Part shown: positions 33,820 through 41,718 of the stretch, one piece after another
How the letters are laid out: each line of letters starts with the position of its first letter
Numbering within the stretch: position 1 is the stretch's first letter
The notes under the pieces: model-generated
The model's input: the letters and a program-made list of their open reading frames with translations, nothing else
Told to the model about the DNA's origin: nothing
The model's database searches: none
Program-made: the position numbers and the translations under genes
Origin: Streptomyces sp. CG1
Lineage (GTDB): Bacteria > Actinomycetota > Actinomycetes > Streptomycetales > Streptomycetaceae
Direction of reading: 5' to 3'
Assembly (NCBI RefSeq): GCF_041080625.1
Contig: NZ_CP163518.1
Location: 6,999,501 to 7,063,500 of the forward strand
DNA: 64,000 nucleotides

Positions 33820-34467
33820 ATGGCACGGCGATACGACACCAACGACGCGACCGACCGCGCGACGGGTCTGCGCGAGGCCGCGTCCGCGGTCCGCCGGGGC
33901 GAGCTGGTGGTGCTGCCGACCGACACGGTGTACGGCATCGGCGCCGACGCGTTCTCCTCCGAGGCCGTCGCCGACCTGCTCGTCGCCAAGGGCCGGGGCC
34001 GCAATATGCCCACCCCTGTTCTCATCGGCTCCCCGAACACCCTGCACGGCCTTGTCACGGACTTCTCGGAGCTGGCCTGGGAGCTGGTCGACGCCTTCTG
34101 GCCGGGTGCCCTCACGCTGGTCGCCAGGCACCAGCCGTCCCTGCAGTGGGACCTCGGCGACACCCGCGGCACGGTGGCCGTCCGCATGCCCCTGCACCCC
34201 GTGGCGATCGAACTGCTCACCGAGGTCGGCCCGATGGCCGTCTCCTCGGCCAACCTCACCGGTCACCCGGCGCCGGAGGACTGTGACGCGGCGCAGGAGA
34301 TGCTGGGCGACTCCGTCTCCGTCTACCTCGACGGCGGCCCGACCCCCGGTAACGTCCCCTCGTCCATCGTCGACGTCACCGGCCGGGTGCCCGTACTGCT
34401 GCGCGAGGGCGCGCTCTCGCCGGAGGAGCTGCGCAAGGTAGTACCTGACCTCGAGGTGGCGAATTGA
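33820..34467 (+). CDS. tsaC: L-threonylcarbamoyladenylate synthase (t6A synthesis)
   Basis: The 215-aa YrdC/Sua5-type protein makes threonylcarbamoyl-AMP from threonine, bicarbonate and ATP, the first step of t6A37 modification of ANN-decoding tRNAs. Signatures are GELVVLPTDTVYGIGADAF, the basic loop LVAKGRGRNMPTPVLIG, TVAVRMPLHP and PMAVSSANLTGHPAP. It lacks the extra Sua5 C-terminal domain. The gene ends in a 4-bp overlap (TTGA) with the phosphatase-like gene. Confidence 0.94.
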   Translation: MARRYDTNDATDRATGLREAASAVRRGELVVLPTDTVYGIGADAFSSEAVADLLVAKGRGRNMPTPVLIGSPNTLHGLVTDFSELAWELVDAFWPGALTLVARHQPSLQWDLGDTRGTVAVRMPLHPVAIELLTEVGPMAVSSANLTGHPAPEDCDAAQEMLGDSVSVYLDGGPTPGNVPSSIVDVTGRVPVLLREGALSPEELRKVVPDLEVAN

Positions 34468-35141
34468 CGGCCCCTGAAGCGGGGCGTGGCATAGGCATCG
34501 GGGAGCGTCTCGCGGAGGAGACGACGACGTTCGGCTTTCCGCGTGACACCTTTCGCATCCTCCACGTCAGCACCGGCAATGTGTGCCGCTCGCCCATCAC
34601 CGAGCGGCTGACCCGCCATTTCGTGATGGAGCGGCTCGGCGTGCTCGGCGGCGGGCTGATCGTGGAGAGCGCGGGCACCTGGGGCCACGAGGGCGCGCCG
34701 ATGGAGGCCAACGCGGAGACCGTGCTGGCCGAGTTCGGCGCGGACGCCTCCGGGTTCACCGGCAGGGAGCTGCTGGACGAGCACGTCATCAGGGCCGACC
34801 TGGTCCTCACCGCGACCCGCGACCACCGCGCCCAGGTCATCTCCATGGGCCATTCGGCGGGCCTGCGCACCTTCACCCTGAAGGAGTTCACCCGCCTGGT
34901 CCGCGCCATCGACCCGGCCACGCTGCCGCCCCTGGACGACGGCGTGGTCCTGCGCGCCCGCGCCCTGGTCCGTGCGGCGGCGGCCCTGCGCGGCTGGCTT
35001 CTCGCCCCGACCGCGGAGGCGGACGAGGTCTACGACCCGTACGGCGCGCCGATCACCTTCTTCCGGTCCATCGGCGACGAGATACGGGACGCGCTGGATC
35101 CGGTGGTGACGGCGCTGACGGGAGTCCCGGCGCGGATGTGA
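34464..35141 (+). CDS. Low-molecular-weight phosphatase-like protein lacking the nucleophile Cys
   Basis: This 225-aa protein has the LMW protein-tyrosine-phosphatase/arsenate-reductase fold. The P-loop reads ILHVSTGNVCRSPITERL. Canonical enzymes have VCxGNxCRSP, in which the first Cys is the nucleophile; here that position is Ser (codon AGC at 34568-34570). The Arg and second Cys are kept, and the general-acid loop DPYGAP is present (VYDPYGAPITFF). The protein may therefore be a phosphate-binding pseudophosphatase or act by another mechanism. It is translationally coupled to tsaC (TTG start inside TGA). A 30-residue N-terminal extension precedes the domain. Confidence 0.85.
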   Translation: MTAPEAGRGIGIGERLAEETTTFGFPRDTFRILHVSTGNVCRSPITERLTRHFVMERLGVLGGGLIVESAGTWGHEGAPMEANAETVLAEFGADASGFTGRELLDEHVIRADLVLTATRDHRAQVISMGHSAGLRTFTLKEFTRLVRAIDPATLPPLDDGVVLRARALVRAAAALRGWLLAPTAEADEVYDPYGAPITFFRSIGDEIRDALDPVVTALTGVPARM

Positions 35142-35199
35142 CGCCGACGCGCGTCCAGGGGCGCGGCGCGGTGTTCGGTCTGCGGCTCCGCCGCGATGG

Positions 35200-35234
35200 G
35201 CTCCCCCGCTCGAGCGCAGTCGAGAATGGGGAGC
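35200..35234. repeat. REP-like palindrome between the phosphatase-like gene and glyA
   Basis: GCTCCCC (35200-35206) pairs with GGGGAGC (35228-35234), with an inner CTCGA/TCGAG stem. It is of the same style as the elements inside cvnB and cvnC and may serve as a terminator. Confidence 0.55.
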
Positions 35235-35368
35235 GACAAGCCGCGACGCACTCGCAGCCGTCGTCTCCGCAGAACTCCTGAGCTCTCGTGCGGCTTCATT
35301 ACCGGGCGCCCCACACGTCCCCGGCCTACATTGGACGTACGTCACCGTCGACCGCCCGGGAGCCCGCC

Positions 35369-36607
35369 ATGTCGGTCACCCATACCCTCGAGACCGACGT
35401 CCTGCGGCGGCAGGACCCGGCGATGGCCGAGATCCTCCTGGCCGAGCTGCAGAGGCAATCGACCTCGCTGCAGCTGATCGCCGCCGAGAACTTCACCTCG
35501 CCCGCCGTGCTGCAAGCGCTGGGCTCGCCGCTCGCCAACAAGTACGCCGAGGGCTACCCCGGCGCCCGGCACCACGGCGGCTGCGAAATCGTCGACGTCG
35601 CCGAGCGGCTCGCCGTCGACCGGGCCAGGGCCCTGTTCGGCGCAGAACACGCCAACGTCCAGGCCCACTCGGGTTCTTCGGCCGTCCTGGCCGCCTACGC
35701 CGCGCTGCTGCGCCCCGGCGACACCGTCCTCGCCCTCGGCCTGCACTACGGCGGCCACCTCACCCATGGCTCGCCCGCGAACTTCTCCGGCCGCTGGTTC
35801 GACTTCGTGGGGTACGGCGTGGACGCGGAGACCGGGCTCATCGATCACGACCAGGTCCGCCATCTCGCCCGCAACCACCGGCCGAAGGCGATCGTGTGCG
35901 GCTCCATCGCCTACCCCCGCCACGTCGACTACGCCTTCTTCCGCGAGGTCGCGGACGAGGTCGGCGCCTATCTGATCGCCGACGCCGCGCATCCGATCGG
36001 GCTGGTCGCCGGCGGCGTGGCGCCGAACCCGGTGCCGTACGCCGACATCGTGTGCGCGACCACCCACAAGGTGCTGCGCGGGCCGCGCGGCGGGATGATC
36101 CTGTGCGGGAGCGAACTGGCCGAGCGCGTCGACCGGGCGGTGTTCCCGTTCACCCAGGGCGGTGCGCAGATGCACACGATCGCCGCGAAGGCCGTGGCGT
36201 TCGGCGAGGCGGCAACACCGGCGTTCGGCTTGTACGCCCATCAGGTGGTCGACAACGCGCGCATGCTGGCCGGCCAGCTGGCCGCCGAGGGCCTCGCCGT
36301 GACCACCGGCGGCACGGACACCCATCTGATCACCGCCGACCCCGCCCCGCTCGGCGTGGACGGCCGCACCGCCCGCGGCCGGCTGGCCGCCGCCGGGATC
36401 GTCCTGGACTGCTGTGTGCTGCCGCACGGCGACGGCCGCGGTCTGCGCCTGGGCACGGCCGCGGTGACCACGCAGGGCATGGGGGAACCGGAGATGCTGC
36501 GGATCGCGGCGCTGATGGCGGCCGTGCTGCGCGGCGCGACCGACCCGGCCGCGGCACGGGACGAGGTGCGCCGGCTCACAGGCGATTTTCCGCCGTATCC
36601 GGGCTGA
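35369..36607 (+). CDS. glyA: Serine hydroxymethyltransferase
   Basis: SHMT (412 aa) is a PLP enzyme interconverting serine and glycine with tetrahydrofolate. Signatures are LQLIAAENFTSPAVLQALGS, NKYAEGYPGARHHGG, the AHPIGLVAGG region and the PLP lysine in CATTHKVLRGPRGGMILC. ATG 35369 follows GGGAG. Streptomyces usually carry more than one glyA; this copy sits between the phosphatase-like gene and the WecA-type gene, not with one-carbon genes. Some segments (LALGLHYGGHLTHGSPANFS) differ slightly from the canonical DLxxGGHLTHG, which may mark a paralogue of altered specificity. Confidence 0.9.
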   Translation: MSVTHTLETDVLRRQDPAMAEILLAELQRQSTSLQLIAAENFTSPAVLQALGSPLANKYAEGYPGARHHGGCEIVDVAERLAVDRARALFGAEHANVQAHSGSSAVLAAYAALLRPGDTVLALGLHYGGHLTHGSPANFSGRWFDFVGYGVDAETGLIDHDQVRHLARNHRPKAIVCGSIAYPRHVDYAFFREVADEVGAYLIADAAHPIGLVAGGVAPNPVPYADIVCATTHKVLRGPRGGMILCGSELAERVDRAVFPFTQGGAQMHTIAAKAVAFGEAATPAFGLYAHQVVDNARMLAGQLAAEGLAVTTGGTDTHLITADPAPLGVDGRTARGRLAAAGIVLDCCVLPHGDGRGLRLGTAAVTTQGMGEPEMLRIAALMAAVLRGATDPAAARDEVRRLTGDFPPYPG

Positions 36608-36713
36608 ACGGGGGTAGGCGGTGTCCCGTACACCCTGATGTGCGCCATGGCTCACAGCCACACGTGCAACCATCGTGGCTACCCGGAAGTCCCCATCCAT
36701 ATACGTCCCTCGC

Positions 36714-36719
36714 TAGGGT
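36714..36719 (+). promoter_or_regulatory. -10 box upstream of the WecA-type gene
   Basis: TAGGGT about 40 bp before the start; no clear -35 hexamer can be read. Confidence 0.35.
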
Positions 36720-36758
36720 ATGGGGCTGTGATGGCCAGCGAGACCTGTGGGGAAGCCT

Positions 36759-38090
36759 GTGCGTGAATACCTGCTGACGCTCTGCATCACGGCCGCGGTG
36801 ACGTATCTGCTGACAGGGCCGGTACGGAAGTTCGCGATCGTGGCGGGGGCGATGCCGGAGATCCGGGCCCGTGACGTGCACCGGGAGCCCACTCCGCGCC
36901 TCGGCGGTATCGCCATGTTCTTCGGCCTGTGCGCGGGCCTGCTGGTCGCGGACCACCTGGCCAACCTCAACGAGGTCTTCGCGAAGTCGAACGAACCGAG
37001 GGCCCTGCTCTCCGGTGCGGCCCTGATCTGGCTGATCGGCGTCCTGGACGACAAGTTCGAGATCGACGCGCTGATCAAGCTGGGCGGCCAGATGATCGCC
37101 GCGGGCGTCATGGTCATGCAGGGTCTGACGATCCTGTGGCTGCCCATCCCGGGCGTCGGCAATGTGGCACTGACCCAGTGGCAGGGCACTCTGCTGACCG
37201 TCGCGCTCGTCGTCATCACCATCAACGCGGTGAACTTCGTGGACGGCCTGGACGGCCTCGCGGGCGGCATGGTCTGCATCGCGGCTGCCGCGTTCTTCCT
37301 CTACTCGTACCGGATCTGGTACTCGTACGGCATCGAGGCCGCCGCTCCGGCGACCCTGTTCGCGGCGATCCTGATGGGCATGTGCCTGGGCTTCCTGCCG
37401 CACAACATGCATCCGGCGCGGATTTTCATGGGCGACTCCGGCTCGATGCTGATCGGCCTGGTGCTGGCGGCGGGCGCGATCTCGATCACGGGTCAGATGG
37501 ACCCGGACGCCCTCGCGCTGTTCACGGGCTCGGAGAAGGCGGCGGTGCACCAGACGGTGCCGGTCTACATCCCGCTGCTGCTCCCCCTGACGATCATCGC
37601 GGTGCCGACCGCGGACCTGGTCCTCGCGATCGTCCGGCGCACCTGGCGCGGCCAGTCGCCGTTCGCCGCGGACCGCGGGCATCTGCACCACCGGCTGCTG
37701 GAGATCGGACACTCGCACAGCAGGGCGGTGCTGATCATGTACTTCTGGTCGGCTCTGATCGCCTTCGGCGCGCTGGCGTACTCGGTCAACTCGGCCTCGA
37801 TGTGGATCGTGCTCGGCATCGTCTTCCTCAGCGCGGTCGGCCTCGTCCTGCTGCTGCTCCCGCGCTTCACGCCGCGGGTGCCGGTCTGGGCGCAGCGGTT
37901 CGTGCCGCCGCGCTACCGCCGTCGGCGCCGTGCGGCCGCGGCCGCTGTGGCCATGGAGGCCGGAGCGCCGCAGGGGACCCGTCAGGTCCCTCACGAGAGC
38001 GGGGAAAGGGCCCCCGTCACCGCCGGAGTCTCGGGCGTCAACGGGGCGACCGCGATTGGCCCTCGTTCGCGTTTCCTTGATCGTCGCTGA
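36759..38090 (+). CDS. WecA/TagO-type undecaprenyl-phosphate sugar-1-phosphate transferase
   Basis: The 443-aa polytopic enzyme (about 11 TM) of the MraY/WecA family links a UDP-HexNAc phosphate to the lipid carrier, starting cell-wall glycopolymers. Motifs seen: HREPTPRLGGIAMFFG, the DDxxD-type LIGVLDDKFEIDALIK, NFVDGLDGLAGG, IFMGDSGSMLIG and the WecA-specific HLHHRLLEIGHSH. The Arg-rich C-terminal tail is cytoplasmic. GTG 36759 gives MREYLLTLC; GTG 36747 is an alternative. Its place just before atpI is conserved in actinobacteria. The LCP ligase further upstream may use its products. Confidence 0.9.
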   Translation: MREYLLTLCITAAVTYLLTGPVRKFAIVAGAMPEIRARDVHREPTPRLGGIAMFFGLCAGLLVADHLANLNEVFAKSNEPRALLSGAALIWLIGVLDDKFEIDALIKLGGQMIAAGVMVMQGLTILWLPIPGVGNVALTQWQGTLLTVALVVITINAVNFVDGLDGLAGGMVCIAAAAFFLYSYRIWYSYGIEAAAPATLFAAILMGMCLGFLPHNMHPARIFMGDSGSMLIGLVLAAGAISITGQMDPDALALFTGSEKAAVHQTVPVYIPLLLPLTIIAVPTADLVLAIVRRTWRGQSPFAADRGHLHHRLLEIGHSHSRAVLIMYFWSALIAFGALAYSVNSASMWIVLGIVFLSAVGLVLLLLPRFTPRVPVWAQRFVPPRYRRRRRAAAAAVAMEAGAPQGTRQVPHESGERAPVTAGVSGVNGATAIGPRSRFLDRR

Positions 38091-38392
38091 GACGAACCAG
38101 GTAAGAATCTGACTAGAGCATTGCCAACTCGTGGGGGTGTAAAGCTCCCAATACCAGACAAGTGGGCCTGGTTTTTGCACAGACGGGCACTGTCACTCTC
38201 ATGTGTGACAGCAAGCACACGGAGCAGGTAAAGACCTCATCAAATAGTTTGTGATACGGTTCACGAGAACCCGGGGTGGAGCCGAAGGACCGTAGTGCGA
38301 CGGTCCATTGGTGTGAGGTCTCGATCACTCAGCCCGGGACTACGCTCGTCCATGACGACACCCTGCCCCCTTGTGAAAGCGGAGTTGCCGCC
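38091..38392 (+). other. atp operon leader, 302 bp
   Basis: This region is noticeably A+T-richer than the coding DNA around it. A weak hairpin with T-run (ACCAG 38153-38157, CTGGT 38168-38172, TTTTT) may end the wecA-type transcript. An inverted repeat TGTCAC-N8-GTGACA lies at 38191-38210 and the Rex-like site at 38249-38266. A -10-like TACGCT is at 38341-38346. Confidence 0.55.
38249..38266. promoter_or_regulatory. Rex operator-like site (ROP) upstream of atpI
   Basis: TTGTGATACGGTTCACGA matches the Streptomyces Rex operator TTGTGAAN4TTCACAA at 12 of 14 specified positions. Rex represses respiratory genes and is released by high NADH/NAD+. The site is 127 bp before atpI. Confidence 0.65.
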
Positions 38393-38830
38393 ATGCCGTC
38401 CAAAGACGCCCGGAACCTTCTGCAGATCGCTGTGCCCACAGCGATCGCAGGCGTGATCGCTGTCGCCGTGAGCGCAGCGGTCGCGGGGGGCAAGGGTGCG
38501 ATCGGCGCGGCCGTCGGCACGGTGCTGGCCATCCTGTTCATGGGTATCGGCCTCTACGTGCTGCAGTGGACGGCAAAAACGCTCCCCCAGCTCTTCCAGG
38601 CGATGGGCCTCATGCTCTACATGGCCCAGCTGCTGCTCCTCTTCATCTTCGTCGCCGTCTTCAAAGGCACCTCTCTCTTCAGTCCGAAGGCGTTCGCCGT
38701 GGGGATCGTGGTCACCACCGTCGTGTGGATGGCCGCGCAGGCCCGCGCGCACATGAAGGCCAAGATCTTCTACATCGATCCGGACTCCGCGAAGAGTGAG
38801 AAGCCCGAGAAGACAGGGCCGTCGTCGTGA
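38393..38830 (+). CDS. atpI: ATP synthase accessory protein AtpI-like
   Basis: This 145-aa membrane protein has four hydrophobic helices (for example AIAGVIAVAVSAAVAGG and FQAMGLMLYMAQLLLLFIFVA). AtpI proteins assist c-ring assembly or Mg supply and are not part of the final complex. ATG 38393 is preceded by GGAG at 8 nt; the longer frame upstream runs through the promoter. It is the first gene of the atp operon, with 225 bp before atpB. Sequence conservation in this family is low, so the call rests mainly on position and topology. Confidence 0.85.
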   Translation: MPSKDARNLLQIAVPTAIAGVIAVAVSAAVAGGKGAIGAAVGTVLAILFMGIGLYVLQWTAKTLPQLFQAMGLMLYMAQLLLLFIFVAVFKGTSLFSPKAFAVGIVVTTVVWMAAQARAHMKAKIFYIDPDSAKSEKPEKTGPSS

Positions 38831-39055
38831 GGGGTAGGGGCGGGATAAAGGGCTGTGAGATCTCCTGCTATCGTCCGGTGCCAACTGCGGCATCGCGGGC
38901 GCGGGCATCTGAGCTGACGCCTGCTCGATCGCGAGGCTCGATGCCCCTCAGCCGCCCCCACATCCGTAACACCAGTCCGGTGCCGATCCGCGGCCGCGCG
39001 CCGCGCCGACACAACGAGGTTGCCGTACCCATGCGTCACGCCGAAGGAGCCCGTG

Positions 39056-39874
39056 GTGAGTGCTGACCAGACCCAGCTCGCCTTTGACTGGAGTTGTCGG
39101 ATCATGTCCGACAACGGGTGTGGCTTCCCGGCTCCGGGTCTGCACTCGTTCCTGTTCAAGCCGATCGTCACCGTCGGGGGCTTCGACTTCAACAAGGTGA
39201 TGCTGCTCGCGCTCATCACCACCGCCCTCGTGGTCGGCTTCTTCTGGTCCGCGTTCGGCAGGGCCAAGGTCGTCCCGGGCAAGCTGCAGATGATCGGCGA
39301 GGCCGGTTATGACTTCGTGCGCCGCGGCATCGTGTACGAGACGATCGGCAAGCGCGAGGGCGAGAAGTGGGTACCGCTCATGGTGTCCATCTTCTTCTTC
39401 GTCTGGATCATGAACGTCTGGTCCGTGGTCCCGCTGGCCCAGTTCCCGGTGGGCTCGATCATCGCCTACCCGATGGTCATGGCCGTGCTCGTCTGGGTCC
39501 TGTGGGTGGGGCTGACCTTCAAGCGCCACGGATTCGTCGGCTTCTTCAAGAACGTGACGGGCTACGACAAGTCGCTCGGTGCGGTGCTCCCGCTCGTCAT
39601 GGTCATCGAGTTCTTCTCGAACCTGCTGGTCCGCCCGTTCACGCACGCGGTGCGACTCTTCGCCAACATGTTCGCCGGCCACCTGATGCTGGTGATGTTC
39701 ACCGTCGCCTCCTGGTACCTGCTGAACAGCTGGATGATCCCGGCCGCCGGCGTCTCCTTCGTGATGACGATGGCCATGATCTGCTTCGAGCTTTTCGTCC
39801 AGGCCGTCCAGGCGTACGTCTTCGTACTGCTGGCCTGCTCCTACATTCAGGGCGCTCTCGCCGAGCACCACTGA
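39056..39874 (+). CDS. atpB: F0F1 ATP synthase subunit a
   Basis: Subunit a (272 aa) forms the proton half-channels against the c-ring. The essential Arg is in FTHAVRLFANMFAGHLML, and the C-terminal helix reads ELFVQAVQAYVFVLLACSYI. Five to six TM helices are visible. GTG 39056 (MSADQTQLAF) lies 6 nt after GGAG; a GTG three bases earlier would be too close. The 225-bp gap to atpI contains a TATCGT (38868) that may be an internal promoter. Confidence 0.96.
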   Translation: MSADQTQLAFDWSCRIMSDNGCGFPAPGLHSFLFKPIVTVGGFDFNKVMLLALITTALVVGFFWSAFGRAKVVPGKLQMIGEAGYDFVRRGIVYETIGKREGEKWVPLMVSIFFFVWIMNVWSVVPLAQFPVGSIIAYPMVMAVLVWVLWVGLTFKRHGFVGFFKNVTGYDKSLGAVLPLVMVIEFFSNLLVRPFTHAVRLFANMFAGHLMLVMFTVASWYLLNSWMIPAAGVSFVMTMAMICFELFVQAVQAYVFVLLACSYIQGALAEHH

Positions 39875-39925
39875 GCCCACACCACACCCCCGGTCGTCCG
39901 GTGGCCAACCCCCACCGGTCCGTAA

Positions 39926-40183
<258 letters not shown>

Positions 40184-40221
40184 GCCCTCCGTACCCACAC
40201 GTATCGACGAAAGGCACTGAT

Positions 40222-40773
40222 GTGATCGCCAACCTGGTTCAGCTGGCGGCCCCGGAGAAGGGCGGCAACCCGCTCCTTCCCGAGGGTCCGGAGCTGCTCG
40301 TCGGCACCATCGCCTTCGCCATCGTGTTCTTCTTCTTCTGGAAGAAGCTGCTTCCGAACATCAACAAGGTTCTGGAGGAGCGCCGAGCGGCGATCGAAGG
40401 CGGTATCGAAGAGGCCGACGCCATGAAGGTCGAGGCCCAGAGCGTCCTTGAGCAGTACAAGGCCCAGCTCGCCGAGGCCCGGCACGAGGCCGCGCGCCTG
40501 CGCCAGGAGGCGCAGGAGCAGGGTGCCGCGCTCATCGCCGAGATGCGGGCCGAGGGCCAGCGGCAGCGCGAGGAGATCGTCGCCGCCGGTCACACCCAGA
40601 TCGAGGCCGACCGCAAGGCCGCCGCGCAGACGCTGCGTCAGGACGTCGGCAAGCTCGCCACCGAACTGGCCGGCAAGCTCGTCGGCGAGTCCCTCGAGGA
40701 CCACGCCCGCCAGAGCCGTGTGATCGACCGCTTCCTCGACGAGCTCGAGGAGAAGGCCGAGGCCACGCGATGA
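40222..40773 (+). CDS. atpF: F0F1 ATP synthase subunit b
   Basis: Subunit b (183 aa) is the peripheral stalk. One TM helix lies near the N-terminus (LLVGTIAFAIVFFFFWKKLLP), then a long charged coiled coil (LEERRAAIEGGIEEADAMKV onward) reaches F1. GTG start. It is separate from atpH, unlike the mycobacterial arrangement with its b-delta fusion. The stop overlaps the atpH start in ATGA. Confidence 0.96.
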   Translation: MIANLVQLAAPEKGGNPLLPEGPELLVGTIAFAIVFFFFWKKLLPNINKVLEERRAAIEGGIEEADAMKVEAQSVLEQYKAQLAEARHEAARLRQEAQEQGAALIAEMRAEGQRQREEIVAAGHTQIEADRKAAAQTLRQDVGKLATELAGKLVGESLEDHARQSRVIDRFLDELEEKAEATR

Positions 40774-41585
40774 ACGGAGCGAGCCGCGAGGCCCTGGCAG
40801 CCGCACGTGAGCGTCTCGACGCGCTGACGGACTCCACGTCCGTGGACGCCGGGCAGCTCGCGGACGAGCTGGCGGCCGTCACCGCGCTGCTCGACCGCGA
40901 GGCCGGCCTGCGCCGGGTCCTCACCGACCCGGCGCAGCCCGCGGAGGCCAAGGCGGAGCTGGTCCAGCGTCTGATCGGTGGCCAGGTCAGCGGTGCCACC
41001 GCCGACCTGGTGGCCGGGATGGCGCGCTCCCGCTGGTCGCAGCCCCGCGACCTGGTGGACGCGCTGGAGGAGCTGGCGAACATCGCCGACCTCACGGCCG
41101 CGGAGAAGACGGGCACCCTCGACGACGCCGAGGACGAGCTGTTCCGGTTCGGCCGGATCGTCTCCTCCAGCACCGAGCTGCGCGCCGCGCTGACCGACCG
41201 CGCCGCGGGTACCGCGGCCAAGACCGAGCTGCTGCACCGGCTGCTCGGCGGCCGGGCCAAGCCCGTCACCGAGCGACTGGTGGCGCGCCTTGTGACCGTG
41301 CCGCGTGGACGTAGCCTGGAAGCGGGACTGGAGTCCCTGTCCAAGCTGGCCGCCGAGCGCCGGGACCGCATGGTCGCCGTCGTCACCTCGGCGGTGCCGC
41401 TGAGTGACGGCCAGAAGCAGCGCCTCGGCGCCGCCCTCGCCAAGCTCTACGGCCGCCGGATGCACCTCAACCTGGACGTGGACTCCGAGGTCGTCGGCGG
41501 TATCCGGGTGCAGGTCGGTGACGAGGTCATCAACGGCTCCCTCGCGGACCGCCTGGAAGACGCCGCCCGCCGCATGGCGAGCTGA
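40770..41585 (+). CDS. atpH: F0F1 ATP synthase subunit delta
   Basis: Subunit delta (271 aa) links the stalk to the top of F1. It is long compared with the ~180 aa of E. coli, the usual actinobacterial form with an extra N-terminal helical part (LDALTDSTSVDAGQLADELA). The C-terminal delta signature is LYGRRMHLNLDVDSEVVGGI and VGDEVINGSLADRLEDAARRM. It overlaps atpF by four bases. A 133-bp spacer with a REP-like hairpin precedes atpA. Confidence 0.95.
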   Translation: MNGASREALAAARERLDALTDSTSVDAGQLADELAAVTALLDREAGLRRVLTDPAQPAEAKAELVQRLIGGQVSGATADLVAGMARSRWSQPRDLVDALEELANIADLTAAEKTGTLDDAEDELFRFGRIVSSSTELRAALTDRAAGTAAKTELLHRLLGGRAKPVTERLVARLVTVPRGRSLEAGLESLSKLAAERRDRMVAVVTSAVPLSDGQKQRLGAALAKLYGRRMHLNLDVDSEVVGGIRVQVGDEVINGSLADRLEDAARRMAS

Positions 41586-41653
41586 GCGACGCTCGGTATT
41601 CGAGAACAGCAGTAGTACTTAGGACGGCCCTGGTTGGGCCGTGCAGAAGAATC

Positions 41654-41670
41654 CTGGGGGTCGCCCCCAG
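41654..41670. repeat. GC-rich palindrome between atpH and atpA
   Basis: CTGGGGG-TCG-CCCCCAG is a perfect 7-bp stem with a 3-base loop, flanked by further C-runs. It is REP-like and lies in the mRNA between two operon genes, where it could set RNA stability. Confidence 0.6.
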
Positions 41671-41718
41671 ACCCCCAAAGTGAAACTTCGGGCCCAACAA
41701 GGAGAGCAGGGAACCCAG

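Noticed and set aside
34464..35141. Sequencing error explaining the missing phosphatase Cys
   Set aside because: The reading frame is intact, the neighbouring residues are canonical and Ser (AGC) would need two base changes from a Cys TGC codon (or one from TCC-type Ser); kept as a real substitution, to be checked in orthologues.
38191..38210. CRP-type binding site in the atp leader
   Set aside because: CRP half-sites read GTGA...TCAC, whereas here the order is TGTCAC...GTGACA, so the symmetry is the wrong way round.
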